From JAFECT01 sp036501825 (GTDB taxonomy: Bacteria; Pseudomonadota; Alphaproteobacteria; Caulobacterales; Caulobacteraceae), in the NCBI GenBank assembly GCA_036501825.1, contig DASXZP010000036.1, positions 1-64,000 on the forward strand: DNA of 64,000 nt, read 5' to 3'. Position numbers and translations under genes: made by a program. A model generated the notes under the pieces. That model did no database searches. It was given only the letters and a program-made list of their open reading frames with translations, and was not told the DNA's origin. The number at the start of each line of letters is the position of its first letter. Positions within the stretch are counted from its first letter, which is position 1. Positions 23,264 to 33,300 of the stretch are shown in pieces.

Positions 23264-25600
23264 ATGCACTCCAGACTGCTCGCGACGTGCGCGGCCGCGG
23301 CCGTAACTGTGTGGCTCGCGCCGGTGGCGGCCTGGGCCGCGGCCGACGCCGATCAAGGCGCCACCCAGCTTCCAGAGGTGCTGGTCCAGGCCCGGCGCGT
23401 GACCGAGAACCAGCAGAAGACGCCGGTGGCGGTCACCGCGATTCCGAAGGACGTGCTGCGCCTCGACACCACCACAGAGGTCACCGAGGTCCAGAAACTC
23501 GTCCCCAACTTCCAGATCCAGCCGAACTCCTTCGGGGGCGACGCGGAGCCGACCTTCACCATCCGCGGCCAGACCAGTTCGCTGCTGACCGATCCGGCGG
23601 TGGTGACCTACGTCGACGGCGTGGTGCAGGACCCGCGCAACTTTGCCTACATGTTCTACGACCTCGATTCGGTGCAGGTGCTGAAGGGCCCGCAGGGCAC
23701 GCTGTTCGGCAAGAACTCCACCGGCGGCGCCTTGCTGCTGCAGCCGGTGCACCCGGGCACGGAGTTCGGCGGCTGGATCGACGCGCGCTTCGGCAATTAC
23801 AACGACCGGGAGTTCACCGGCGCGATCAACCTGCCGGTCAACGACACGCTGCAGTTCCGCATCTCAGGCGAATGGGAACAGCGCGACGGAACGCTCGAAA
23901 GCGTCAACAGCAACATCAAGTACGACAACCGCGACCACGACTCGATCCGCCTCGACTTGGCGTGGAAGCCGACCGACTACTTCGACAACTATCTCGCCGC
24001 GACGACCTATCGCGTGCGCCAGATCAACAACACGCCGATCGTGACCGGCGTGGCGCCCTGCACCGCGGCGCCGCCGTCCTTCACGGGACAAGGCCAGTGC
24101 TTCTTCGAGTTTCCGTTCACCCTCGGTCTCGGCACCGTCGACATTGGCCAGGAGTTCGCCCAGCAACAGACGCTCGGCAAGGACAAGACGGTCAACGCGA
24201 CGCCAGCGCCCTTCGACGTGGACTATGACGGCGTGACCGACATTGCGCAGTTCCACCTCGGCGACGGCATCACCATTCGCAACATCGCCCACGGCGACTG
24301 GGCGGCGTACAACATCGCCGTGGACTTCGACGGCACCAACGCGCCGATCGTCGGCCAGTCCGACGTCGAGAACAATCACTTCTATTCCGACGAATTCCAG
24401 GTGCTCGGCAAAGAAGGCCATCTGAACTGGATCGGCGGCCTCTACTACAGCGATTTCCGCTCGAACGTGTCGCAGTCGCTGCAACAGCTGGATTTCCCGG
24501 GCAACCCGCTTGGCCAGGTGTTCGTGAACGACGTCGAACCGGCGACCTCGTCGGCGATCTTCGGGCAAGCCACCTATGACTTCAGCGACTGGGTGAAGGG
24601 CCTGAGCTTCACCGCCGGCTATCGCTACACCTGGGACAAGAAGTCGTTCACCGACCAGCGCCTGGCGCCGGGCCTGGCGCCGGTGATCGGCACCGATTGC
24701 GCACTGCTGCTGTTCGGCATTCCCGCCGATCCGGCGACCTGCACGCGCAGCCAGTCGGCGAAGTGGAGCGACGACAACTATGACCTCAGCCTGAACTGGC
24801 AGGCGACGGACAACCTGCTGTTCTATATCGCGACGCGGAAGGGCTATAAGGCCGGCGGCTTCAACTTCGCCGCCAGCAATCCGCTGTTCGTCTCCTATTC
24901 GCCGGAAGAGTTGAAAGACTGGGAAATCGGCATGAAGGCCGACTGGCGTCTCGGCGGCATGCCGGTGCGTACCAATCTCGCGGTCTATCGCGGCGACTAC
25001 GACAACATCCAGGCGCAGTTCGAGGACTTCTCAGGCCCGATTCCGCAGCTCTTGATCCTCAACAAGGATCCGCTGACGGGCCAGTCGAACGAAGCGACCA
25101 TGGAGGGCGTCGAGCTCGAAGTGACCGTGGTTCCGGTCACCGGCATGACGATCACCGGCTATTACGGCTACGCCCAGGGCAAGTACAAACAGTTCACCGA
25201 CGAGACCGCCGCCTTCCCGGATCTCAACGGCCAGCAGATCGCCGGTCTGACGCCGACCACCGAGGGCCTGACCCTCACCTGGTCCCCGGACATGTCCGAC
25301 CGCTGGGGCAAGCCGGTGTTCGGCGCGTTCCTCTATCACCAGTCCAAGCAGTCCTCGAACATCGACAGCGGCGCGGTGTTGGGCGAGAGCGCCTTCACCA
25401 ACCTCGACCTGCGCCTCGACTGGCGCAACATTGCCGGCAGCCGGATCGACCTCGGGGTCTATGGCAAGAACGTCACCAATGACCGGCACCTGACCCAGGG
25501 CACCGACCTGACCGGTCTGGCCTCGGTGCAGAGCGCCGAGTACGCCGAGCCGCGGATGTACGGGATCGAGCTGCGCTACCACTTCGGCGCCGGCAACTGA
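23264..25600 (+). CDS. TonB-dependent outer-membrane receptor
   Basis: A 778-residue outer-membrane receptor. Signal peptide (LLATCAAAAVTVWLAPVAAW ending AWAAAD), TonB box-like LPEVLVQARRVTE at about residue 35, plug domain (EPTFTIRGQTSSLLTDPAVV, VTYVDGVVQDPRNFAYMFYD, VLKGPQGTLFGKNSTGG), then a barrel with repeated aromatic-alternate strands ending FTNLDLRLDWRNIAGSRIDL and YGIELRYHFGAGN. The plug GPQGTLFGKNSTGG is that of the iron-complex/sugar-receptor class common in Caulobacterales; the ligand is unknown. GAGGGG precedes ATG 23264; a GTG just before is in frame. Confidence 0.93.
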   Translation: MHSRLLATCAAAAVTVWLAPVAAWAAADADQGATQLPEVLVQARRVTENQQKTPVAVTAIPKDVLRLDTTTEVTEVQKLVPNFQIQPNSFGGDAEPTFTIRGQTSSLLTDPAVVTYVDGVVQDPRNFAYMFYDLDSVQVLKGPQGTLFGKNSTGGALLLQPVHPGTEFGGWIDARFGNYNDREFTGAINLPVNDTLQFRISGEWEQRDGTLESVNSNIKYDNRDHDSIRLDLAWKPTDYFDNYLAATTYRVRQINNTPIVTGVAPCTAAPPSFTGQGQCFFEFPFTLGLGTVDIGQEFAQQQTLGKDKTVNATPAPFDVDYDGVTDIAQFHLGDGITIRNIAHGDWAAYNIAVDFDGTNAPIVGQSDVENNHFYSDEFQVLGKEGHLNWIGGLYYSDFRSNVSQSLQQLDFPGNPLGQVFVNDVEPATSSAIFGQATYDFSDWVKGLSFTAGYRYTWDKKSFTDQRLAPGLAPVIGTDCALLLFGIPADPATCTRSQSAKWSDDNYDLSLNWQATDNLLFYIATRKGYKAGGFNFAASNPLFVSYSPEELKDWEIGMKADWRLGGMPVRTNLAVYRGDYDNIQAQFEDFSGPIPQLLILNKDPLTGQSNEATMEGVELEVTVVPVTGMTITGYYGYAQGKYKQFTDETAAFPDLNGQQIAGLTPTTEGLTLTWSPDMSDRWGKPVFGAFLYHQSKQSSNIDSGAVLGESAFTNLDLRLDWRNIAGSRIDLGVYGKNVTNDRHLTQGTDLTGLASVQSAEYAEPRMYGIELRYHFGAGN

Positions 25601-25626
25601 TTGAATAGCGTTCATCCAATTGTGGC

Positions 25627-25652
25627 GGCGCCGGGACTGTGTTCCTGGCGCC
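25627..25652 (+). terminator. Hairpin after TonB receptor, possible terminator
   Basis: A 10-pair stem (25627-25636 with 25643-25652, one G-T wobble, loop of 6) lies 27 nt after the receptor stop. There is no T-run after it, so as an intrinsic terminator it would be weak; attenuating or structural roles are equally possible. The remaining 160 nt before the adaptor gene hold no element I can name. Confidence 0.35.
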
Positions 25653-25811
25653 GAAGCCCCTGAAAATCGTCCGGGATTTCGACGGTTCGCCGCGAAATTT
25701 GCGTTGAACCCCGCATCCAGGCGCCCGAGTTCGCCGTTTACGGCGGAGTCGGCTACGCTTGGCTTGCGCCGAATTCCCCCACGGCCCATCCGTTCGAGGT
25801 GATCTGAGACC

Positions 25812-27173
25812 ATGCCGTCCCGTTCAGACGACGATACGCCTGTTGGGCCGACTGGCCAGACTTTGAGCACCGAAGCCCCCGGTAACGCGCCCCGGGAATA
25901 CCGCGGCGAGAGCCTGTTCGGCCGCGCCCCCACCCCCAAGCGCATGTCCCTGCCGCTGGTGATCGTGGGCGTAGTAGCGGTCATCGCGCTGGCGCTGCTG
26001 GTCGGCTGGGGCGTCAGCAAGCTCGCCGCCGGCGGCGGCGCATCGGGTCCGCGCCGGCCCCAGGTCACCGTCGGCACCGCGACCGCGACCCAGGGCAACA
26101 TCCCGATCATCCTGGAGGCGCTGGGCACGGTGACGCCCGTGGCCAACGTCACGGTGCAATCGCGCATCGCGGGCACGCTGGACCGGGTCGACTTCCACGA
26201 AGGCCAGGTGGTGAAGGCCGGCCAACTGCTCGCGGTGATCGATCCCAGGCCCTACCAGGTCGCCCTGCAGCAGGCCCAGGGCCAGCTGCTGAAGGACCAG
26301 GCGTCGCTCGCCGACGCCAAGCTCGACCTCGATCGCTACGCGACCCTGGTCAAGCAGGACTCCATCGCGCGCCAGCAGTACGACACCCAGGCGGCGCTGG
26401 TGAAACAGGACGAAGGCACGGTCGTCGCCGACCAGGCCAATGTGAACAACGCCAAGCTCAATCTCACCTATTGCTACGTGACCTCGCCGGTCGCCGGCCG
26501 CGTGGGCCTGCGCCACGTGGACCCCGGCAACTACGTCACGCCCGGATCGACCACCGGCCTCGTCACCGTGACCGAGATCAGCCCCATCGACGTCGTCTTC
26601 ACCCTCCCCGAAGACAACCTGCCGCAGGTGACCAAGCGCCTGGGTTCGGGCGCCAGCCTGCCGGTGACCGTCTATGATCGTTCCGACACATTGCAACTCG
26701 CGCAGGGCTCGCTGATCGCCGTCGACAACCTGATCGACACCACCACCGGCACGGTGAAGGTGAAGGCGCGCTTCGCCAATATGGACGGTTCGCTGTTCGG
26801 TAGTCAGTTCGTCAACGCGCGCATGCTCGTCGACACGCTGCAGAACGTGGTGATCGTGCCGACCGCGGCGGTGCGGCACGGCGCGCCCGGCGACTTCGTC
26901 TATGTCGTGGCCACCCAGAACGGCCATCACGTCGCGCTGATGCGCACGGTGAAGACCGGTCCCGCGACCGGTGATTCCACCTCCATCCAGTCCGGCCTCA
27001 ACGCCGGCGAGGTGGTGGTGACCGCCGGCGGCGATCGTCTGAAGGACAAGGCGCCGGTCATGCTGCCGGGCGACAAACCCGCGGCTGCGGGCGCGGGCGG
27101 TCGCGGCGGCAAGGGCGGTCATCGTCGCGGCGGCGGCGGTGGAGGAGGGGGCGGCGGAGGCGGCGGCGGATGA
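25812..27173 (+). CDS. mdtA: RND efflux periplasmic adaptor (MdtA-like) with poly-Gly tail
   Basis: A 453-residue membrane-fusion protein of a tripartite efflux pump. After a cytoplasmic tail and one membrane helix (LPLVIVGVVAVIALALLVGW) comes the HlyD/MdtA fold: barrel-sandwich (TVQSRIAGTLDRVDFHEGQV), alpha-hairpin (LKDQASLADAKLDLDRYATL through EGTVVADQANVNNAKLNLTY), SPVAGRVGLRHVDPGNYV and the beta-barrel (FTLPEDNLPQVTKRLGSG). The C-terminus carries residues GRGGKGGHRR followed by 14 consecutive glycines (27129-27170), which is not normal for the family. First gene of the pump operon; 50 nt before the MdtB-like gene. Confidence 0.93.
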   Translation: MPSRSDDDTPVGPTGQTLSTEAPGNAPREYRGESLFGRAPTPKRMSLPLVIVGVVAVIALALLVGWGVSKLAAGGGASGPRRPQVTVGTATATQGNIPIILEALGTVTPVANVTVQSRIAGTLDRVDFHEGQVVKAGQLLAVIDPRPYQVALQQAQGQLLKDQASLADAKLDLDRYATLVKQDSIARQQYDTQAALVKQDEGTVVADQANVNNAKLNLTYCYVTSPVAGRVGLRHVDPGNYVTPGSTTGLVTVTEISPIDVVFTLPEDNLPQVTKRLGSGASLPVTVYDRSDTLQLAQGSLIAVDNLIDTTTGTVKVKARFANMDGSLFGSQFVNARMLVDTLQNVVIVPTAAVRHGAPGDFVYVVATQNGHHVALMRTVKTGPATGDSTSIQSGLNAGEVVVTAGGDRLKDKAPVMLPGDKPAAAGAGGRGGKGGHRRGGGGGGGGGGGGGG

Positions 27174-27223
27174 TGCGCGCCACCCCCGTTCAAACGCCCT
27201 TCGACCAAAGCGGGAGCTGACGC

Positions 27224-30200
27224 GTGTCACCGTCACGTCCCTTCATCATGCGTCCGGTGGCGACGTCGCTCTTGATGCTGGCGATTCTTCTCGCCGGTCT
27301 GGTGAGCTTCAAGTTCCTGCCGTTGTCGGCCCTGCCCGAGGTCGATTATCCGACCATCCAGGTGCAGACCTTCTATCCGGGCGCGTCGCCGGACGTGATG
27401 ACCTCGCAGGTCACCGCACCCCTGGAACGCCAGTTCGGCGAGATGACCGACCTGAAGCGCATGTCGTCGACCAGTTCGGCGGGTGCGTCGGTGATCACCC
27501 TGCAGTTCAACCTCGAACTCAGCCTCGACGTCGCCGAACAGGAGGTGCAGGCCGCGATCAATGCGGCGGGCAATCTGCTGCCGGCCGACCTGCCCGGACC
27601 GCCGATCTACAACAAGGTGAACCCGGCCGATGCGCCGGTGATGACGTTGGCGGTGACGTCGGACACCGTGCCGATGACCGATGTCGAGAACGATTCCGAC
27701 TCGATCCTCGGCCAGAAGATTTCGCAGCTGCCCGGCGTGGGTCTGGTGTCGCTGAGCGGCGGTCAGCGGCCCGCCGTGCGCATCGAGGCCAACACCCAGG
27801 CGCTGGCGGCGTATGGGCTGACCATGGAGACCCTGCGCAACGCCATCGCGGCGGCCAACGCCAACGGCGCCAAGGGCACCTTCGACGGTCCCACCGAAGC
27901 CTACGCCATCGATTCCAACGACGCGCTCTATACCGCCGACGACTATCGCAACATGATCGTCTCGACCAACGCCTCCACCGGCGCGCCGGTGCGGTTGAGC
28001 GATGTGGCGACGGTGGTCAACAGCGCGGAAAACACCAAGCTGGGCGCCTGGGAAGGCAATTTCGTCGTCAACAAGAAGACCGGCCAGCGCACGCCGCAGA
28101 TCACGCCCGCGATCATCCTGAACGTCCAGCGTCAGCCGGGCGCCAACGTCATCTCCACCGTCGATCAGATCAAGAAGATGCTGCCGACCCTGGAGGCGCA
28201 GCTGCCGCCCAACGTGCGCGTCGACCTGCTCACCGACCGCACCACCGGCATCCGCGCCTCGGTGCACGACGTGGAGTTCGAGCTGGTCCTGTCGGTGCTG
28301 CTGGTGGTGCTGGTGATCTTCCTGTTCCTGCGCAGCCTGCAGGCCACCTTCATCGCTTCGGTCTCGGTGCCGCTGTCGCTGGTCGGCACCTTCGGGGTCA
28401 TGTACCTGCTGCACTACAGCCTGAACAATCTCAGTCTCATGGCGCTGACCATCGCGACCGGCTTTGTCGTCGACGACGCCATCGTGATGATCGAGAACAT
28501 CGCGCGCTATATCGAAGAGGGCGAAACGCCGTTCGAAGCCGCGCTGAAGGGCGCCGAGCAGATCGGCTTCACCATCGTGTCCTTGACCGTGTCGCTGATC
28601 GCGGTGCTGATCCCGCTGCTGTTCATGGGCGACGTGGTGGGCCGCCTGTTCCGCGAGTTCGCGGTGACCCTGGCGGTGACCATCGTGATTTCGGCGGTGG
28701 TGTCGCTTACGCTGGTGCCGACGCTGTCGGCGCGCTGGCTGAAGCGCGAGACGCCCGAGGAAGAATCGCGGCTCGGCCGTTTTACCAAGCGCACCTTCGA
28801 CAACGTGCTCGCGCGCTATGACACGGCCCTGACCTGGGTTCTCGATCGCCAGGGCCCGACCCTGCTGGTCGCGGCGGCGACCCTGGTGCTGACCGCCGTT
28901 CTCTACATCATCATTCCCAAGGGCCTGTTCCCGACCCAGGACACCGGCCTGTTGCAGGGCTTCACCGAGGGCGGCCAGACCATTTCCTACAGCCGCATGG
29001 CCGACCAGCAGGTCGCGCTCTCGAAAGCGGTTCTGTCCGATCCGGCGGTGGAGAACGTCTCGTCCTTCATCGGCGTCGACGGCACCAACACCACGCTGAA
29101 CGCCGGCCGCATCCAGATCAACCTGAAGCCCAAGGGCCAGCGCCAGGGTTCGCTGCAGCAGGTGATGGACCGGTTGAACAAGACCGCAAACAGCGTCGCG
29201 GGCATGCAGCTCTATCTGCAGCCGGTGCAGGACCTGACCATCGACGCCCAGGTCGGCAAGACCCAGTACCAGCTGTCGATGGAGGGTGTGGATCAGGCGG
29301 CGCTCAACACCTGGTCGGAAAAACTGGTCGACCAGTTGAAGACCATGAAGGAGATCCGCAATCCGTCGACCGACGCCCAGGCGGCGGGTCTCTCCGCCTT
29401 CGTCAGCGTGGATCGCGACACCGCCGCGCGCCTGGCGATCACGCCGGCGTCGCTGGACGAGATTCTCTACGACGCCTTCGGTCAGCGCATCGTGTCGACC
29501 ATTTTCACCCAGTCAAACCAGTACCGGGTGATCCTCGAGGCGCAGCCCAACATCGTCACCAATCCGCAGGGGCTGAACAAACTCTACCTGCCGGGTGCGA
29601 GCGGCGGCGCCACGCCGCTCAGCGCCATCGCTACGGTGAGCGAGAAGAACGAGCCGCTGCAGGTCGACCACGTCGGTCAGTTCCCGGCGGTGAACGTGTC
29701 CTTCGACACCGCGCCCGGCGTCTCGCTCGGCGAGGCGGTGAAGGCGATCAACAGCGCGGAAAAGACCATCGGCGTGCCGGGCTCGATCACCACCGAGTTC
29801 CTGGGCGCGGCCCAAGCCTTCCAGGCGTCGCTGAACAACGAGTTGTGGCTGATCCTGGCCGCGATCGTGGTCGTCTACATCGTGCTGGGCGTGCTCTACG
29901 AGAGCTTCGTGCACCCGGTCACGATCCTGTCGACCCTGCCGTCGGCGGGCGTCGGCGCCCTGCTGGCGCTGATGATCGCGGGCCAGAGTCTGGGCGTCAT
30001 CGGCATCATCGGCATCATCCTGCTGATCGGTATCGTGAAGAAGAACGCGATCATGATGATCGACTTCGCCCTCGATGCGGAACGCCAGGAAGGCAAGAGC
30101 CCGCGCGAAGCGATTCACCAAGCCGCCTTGCTGCGCTTCCGCCCGATCATCATGACCACCCTGGCGGCCCTGTTCGGCGCCCTGCCGCTGATGCTGGGTT

Positions 30201-30394
30201 GGGGCGAAGGCTCCGAGCTCAGACACCCGCTCGGCATCTCCATCGTCGGCGGCCTGATCGTCAGTCAGATGCTGACTCTGTTCACCACGCCGGTGATCTA
30301 TCTGGCCTTCGACAAGCTGGCCCGGCGCGCCGACATCCATCCGGATCTCGATGAACCGGAGGGTGGGCCTGAGCCAAGTCCGGCCGTCTCGTGA
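27224..30394 (+). CDS. mdtB: RND multidrug transporter (MdtB-like)
   Basis: A 1056-residue inner-membrane RND pump protein using proton flux to export drugs or other solutes. Start is GTG 27224 (SPSRPFIMRPVATSLLMLAI). Twelve membrane helices and two periplasmic halves: FIMRPVATSLLM (TM1), TFYPGASPDVMTSQVTAPLE, ATGFVVDDAIVMIENIARYI (charged relay region with VDDAI), FPTQDTGLLQGFTEGGQ, then LWLILAAIVVVYIVLGVLYE and IGIVKKNAIMMIDFALDAER. Lengths match MdtB with no insertion. It overlaps the next RND gene by four bases (GTGA), so the two subunits form a heteromeric MdtBC-type pump. Confidence 0.95.
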   Translation: MSPSRPFIMRPVATSLLMLAILLAGLVSFKFLPLSALPEVDYPTIQVQTFYPGASPDVMTSQVTAPLERQFGEMTDLKRMSSTSSAGASVITLQFNLELSLDVAEQEVQAAINAAGNLLPADLPGPPIYNKVNPADAPVMTLAVTSDTVPMTDVENDSDSILGQKISQLPGVGLVSLSGGQRPAVRIEANTQALAAYGLTMETLRNAIAAANANGAKGTFDGPTEAYAIDSNDALYTADDYRNMIVSTNASTGAPVRLSDVATVVNSAENTKLGAWEGNFVVNKKTGQRTPQITPAIILNVQRQPGANVISTVDQIKKMLPTLEAQLPPNVRVDLLTDRTTGIRASVHDVEFELVLSVLLVVLVIFLFLRSLQATFIASVSVPLSLVGTFGVMYLLHYSLNNLSLMALTIATGFVVDDAIVMIENIARYIEEGETPFEAALKGAEQIGFTIVSLTVSLIAVLIPLLFMGDVVGRLFREFAVTLAVTIVISAVVSLTLVPTLSARWLKRETPEEESRLGRFTKRTFDNVLARYDTALTWVLDRQGPTLLVAAATLVLTAVLYIIIPKGLFPTQDTGLLQGFTEGGQTISYSRMADQQVALSKAVLSDPAVENVSSFIGVDGTNTTLNAGRIQINLKPKGQRQGSLQQVMDRLNKTANSVAGMQLYLQPVQDLTIDAQVGKTQYQLSMEGVDQAALNTWSEKLVDQLKTMKEIRNPSTDAQAAGLSAFVSVDRDTAARLAITPASLDEILYDAFGQRIVSTIFTQSNQYRVILEAQPNIVTNPQGLNKLYLPGASGGATPLSAIATVSEKNEPLQVDHVGQFPAVNVSFDTAPGVSLGEAVKAINSAEKTIGVPGSITTEFLGAAQAFQASLNNELWLILAAIVVVYIVLGVLYESFVHPVTILSTLPSAGVGALLALMIAGQSLGVIGIIGIILLIGIVKKNAIMMIDFALDAERQEGKSPREAIHQAALLRFRPIIMTTLAALFGALPLMLGWGEGSELRHPLGISIVGGLIVSQMLTLFTTPVIYLAFDKLARRADIHPDLDEPEGGPEPSPAVS

Positions 30395-33300
30395 ACCTTT
30401 CCGCACCCTTCCTGAAGCGGCCGATCGGCACCACCCTGCTGACGCTGGGGCTCGCCATCGCCGGGGCGGGCGCCTTCTTCAACCTGCCGGTCTCGCCGCT
30501 GCCGCAGATCGACATTCCTACTGTCAGCGTGTCCGCCTCGCTGCCCGGCGCCTCGCCGGAAATCATGGCGTCGAGCGTGGCGACGCCGCTGGAAAAGCGC
30601 CTCGGGCACATTGCCGACGTGAGCGAGATGACTTCGTCGAGCTCGACCGGCTCGACCAACATCACCTTGCAGTTCGGCCTCGACCGCGACATCGACGGCG
30701 CCGCGCGCGACGTGCAGGCCGCGATCAACGCCTCGCGCGTGGACCTGCCCGCCACGCTGAAGTCCAACCCGACCTACCGCAAGGTGAACCCGGCCGACGC
30801 GCCGATCATGATCCTGGCGATGACGTCGGAGTCCAAGACGCCGCCGCAGATCTACGACGCGGCCGCGACCATCGTGCAGCAGCGGCTGTTGCAGGTGCAC
30901 GGGGTAGGCGACGTGACCATCGGCGGCGGCTCGCTGCCGGCGGTGCGCGTCGAGATGAACCCGGTCGCGCTGGCGAAATACCAGATCAGCCCCGAAGACG
31001 TGCGCGCGGCGCTGTCGTCGGCGGACGCGAACCGGCCCAAGGGCCTGATCGACGGCGATCAGAGCCGCTGGCAGATCTACACCAACGACCAGGGCCGCGT
31101 GGCCGCCGACTTCAAGGGCCTGATCGTCGCCTATCGCAACGGCGACGCGGTGCGGCTCAGCGACATCGCCGACGTGCTCGACGGGCCCGAGGACATTCAC
31201 AACCTCGGCCTTTACGCCTGCTCCGATCCGAAGGTGGAGAACTGCGTCGACAATTCGAAGAACCCGCGCACCACCCCCGGTGGCCGGCGCGGAAAGGGCG
31301 GCAGTCGCGGCGGCGGCTACGGCGGCGGCTACACGGGGCAGGGCGGCAATTTTGCGCGCGGCGCAGCCTCGAATGCAGCGGCCGGCGCGCCGGCGTCCGG
31401 CCAACCCGCGAGCCCGCCGGCGGGCGGCGCGGCGGGCGGTCACGGCGGCCACCATTGGAACGGCGCCCATGGCGGCGGCGGCGGCGCTGCTGCGGGCGGA
31501 GCGCCTACGGCTGGTCAAGCGGCGACACCCCCGGCGCAAGGCGCCGCGAGCGCACCAGGCGGCGCTGCGGGGCAAGGGGGTCATCACGGCGGGCGCCATC
31601 GTCAGGGCGGCGCGACGGGCGGTGCGGCCGCGGCGCCGGGCGCGCCCGCTTCCGGCGCGCAGAACCCTCAGGCCGCCGCCGGCGGACAGGCCAACGCGGA
31701 CGACACCACCGCGCTGAACGCGCAGGAACAACTCGCCGAAGCCGGCGGCGCGGCGCCCGCGGGTCAGGCGCGCGGCCCGGCGCGGCCGTCGATCGCGGTG
31801 GTGATCAGCCGCCAGCCGGGCGCGAACATCATTCAGACGGTCGACGACATCAAGAAGGTGCTGCCGCAGCTCAAGGAAGACCTGCCGCCGGACATCAACC
31901 TCGACGTCGCCATCGACCGCACCATCACCATCCGCGCGTCGCTGAACGAGGTCGAACGCACGCTGCTGATTTCGATCCTGCTGGTGGTCGCGGTGGTGTT
32001 CGTGTTCCTGCGCAGCGCGCGCTCGACCCTGATCCCGGCGGTCGCGGTGACCGTGTCGCTGCTCGGCACCCTGGGCGTAATGTATCTGCTGAAATTCAGC
32101 CTGGATAACCTGTCGCTGATGTCGCTGACCGTCGCCACCGGCTTCGTGGTCGACGACGCCATCGTGGTGATGGAGAATATCGCGCGCCACGTCGAGGCCG
32201 GCATGCCGCGGTTCAAGGCCGCGGTCCTGGGCGCCAGCGAAGTCGGCTTCACCGTGCTGTCGATCAGCGTCTCGCTGGTGGCGGTGTTCATTCCGATTCT
32301 GTTGATGGGCGGCCTGGTCGGGCGTCTGTTCCGCGAGTTCGCCGTCACCTTGTCGACCGCGATCATCGTCTCGCTGCTGATCTCGCTGACCACCACGCCG
32401 ATGATGTGCGCCTTCATCATGGGCGAGAAGCCGCCGCCCGAGCGCGAGAACCGGCTCGCGCGCTGGTCGCGCAAGTTCTTCGACTGGGTCACCAACACCT
32501 ACCGCCGGTCGCTGATCTGGGCGCTCGACAACGGCCCGATCATCCTGGCCAGCCTGATCTGCGCCATCGGGCTGAACATCTATCTGTTCACCATCGTGCC
32601 CAAGGGCTTCTTCCCGACCCAGGACACCGGCCAGATCACCGGCGGCATGCAGTCCGACCAGGACTCCTCGTTCCAGGTCAGCCAGCAACGCATGCGCCGC
32701 TTCGTCAATATCGTCGCCAGCGACCCGGCAGTGGCGAGCGTCGTCGGCTTCGAAGGCGGCAGCCGGTCGTCCGGCGGCTTCGTCTACATGGCGTTGAAAC
32801 CAAAGAACCAGCGCAACGGCGAGTCCAGCGACGACGTGATGGGCCGGTTGCGGCCCCAGCTCGGCCGCGTCGCCGGCGCGACGCTGTTTCTGCAGCCGGT
32901 GCAGGATCTGCGCGTGGGCGGCCGCCAGTCGAACGCGACCTATCAGTACACGCTGGAAGCCGACGACCAGGCCGCGCTGAAGTCGTGGGCCGACAAGCTG
33001 ACCGATCAGCTGAAGACCGACCCGGCCCTGACCGACGTGAACTCCGATTCCCAGGACCACGGCCTGTCGAGCTACGTCACCGTCGACCGCGCGACCGCGA
33101 GCCGGCTCGGCATCAACGCGACCCAGATCGACAACATCCTCTACGACGTGTTCGGCCAGCGGCAGGCGGCGGTGATCTACAATCCGCTGAACCAGTACCA
33201 CGTGGTCATGGAGGGCGCGCCGCAGTTCATCCAGCAGCCCGAAGCCCTCAACCAGATCTATGTGCCGGTGACCGGCGCATCGCCGGCGACCAGCACGGCG

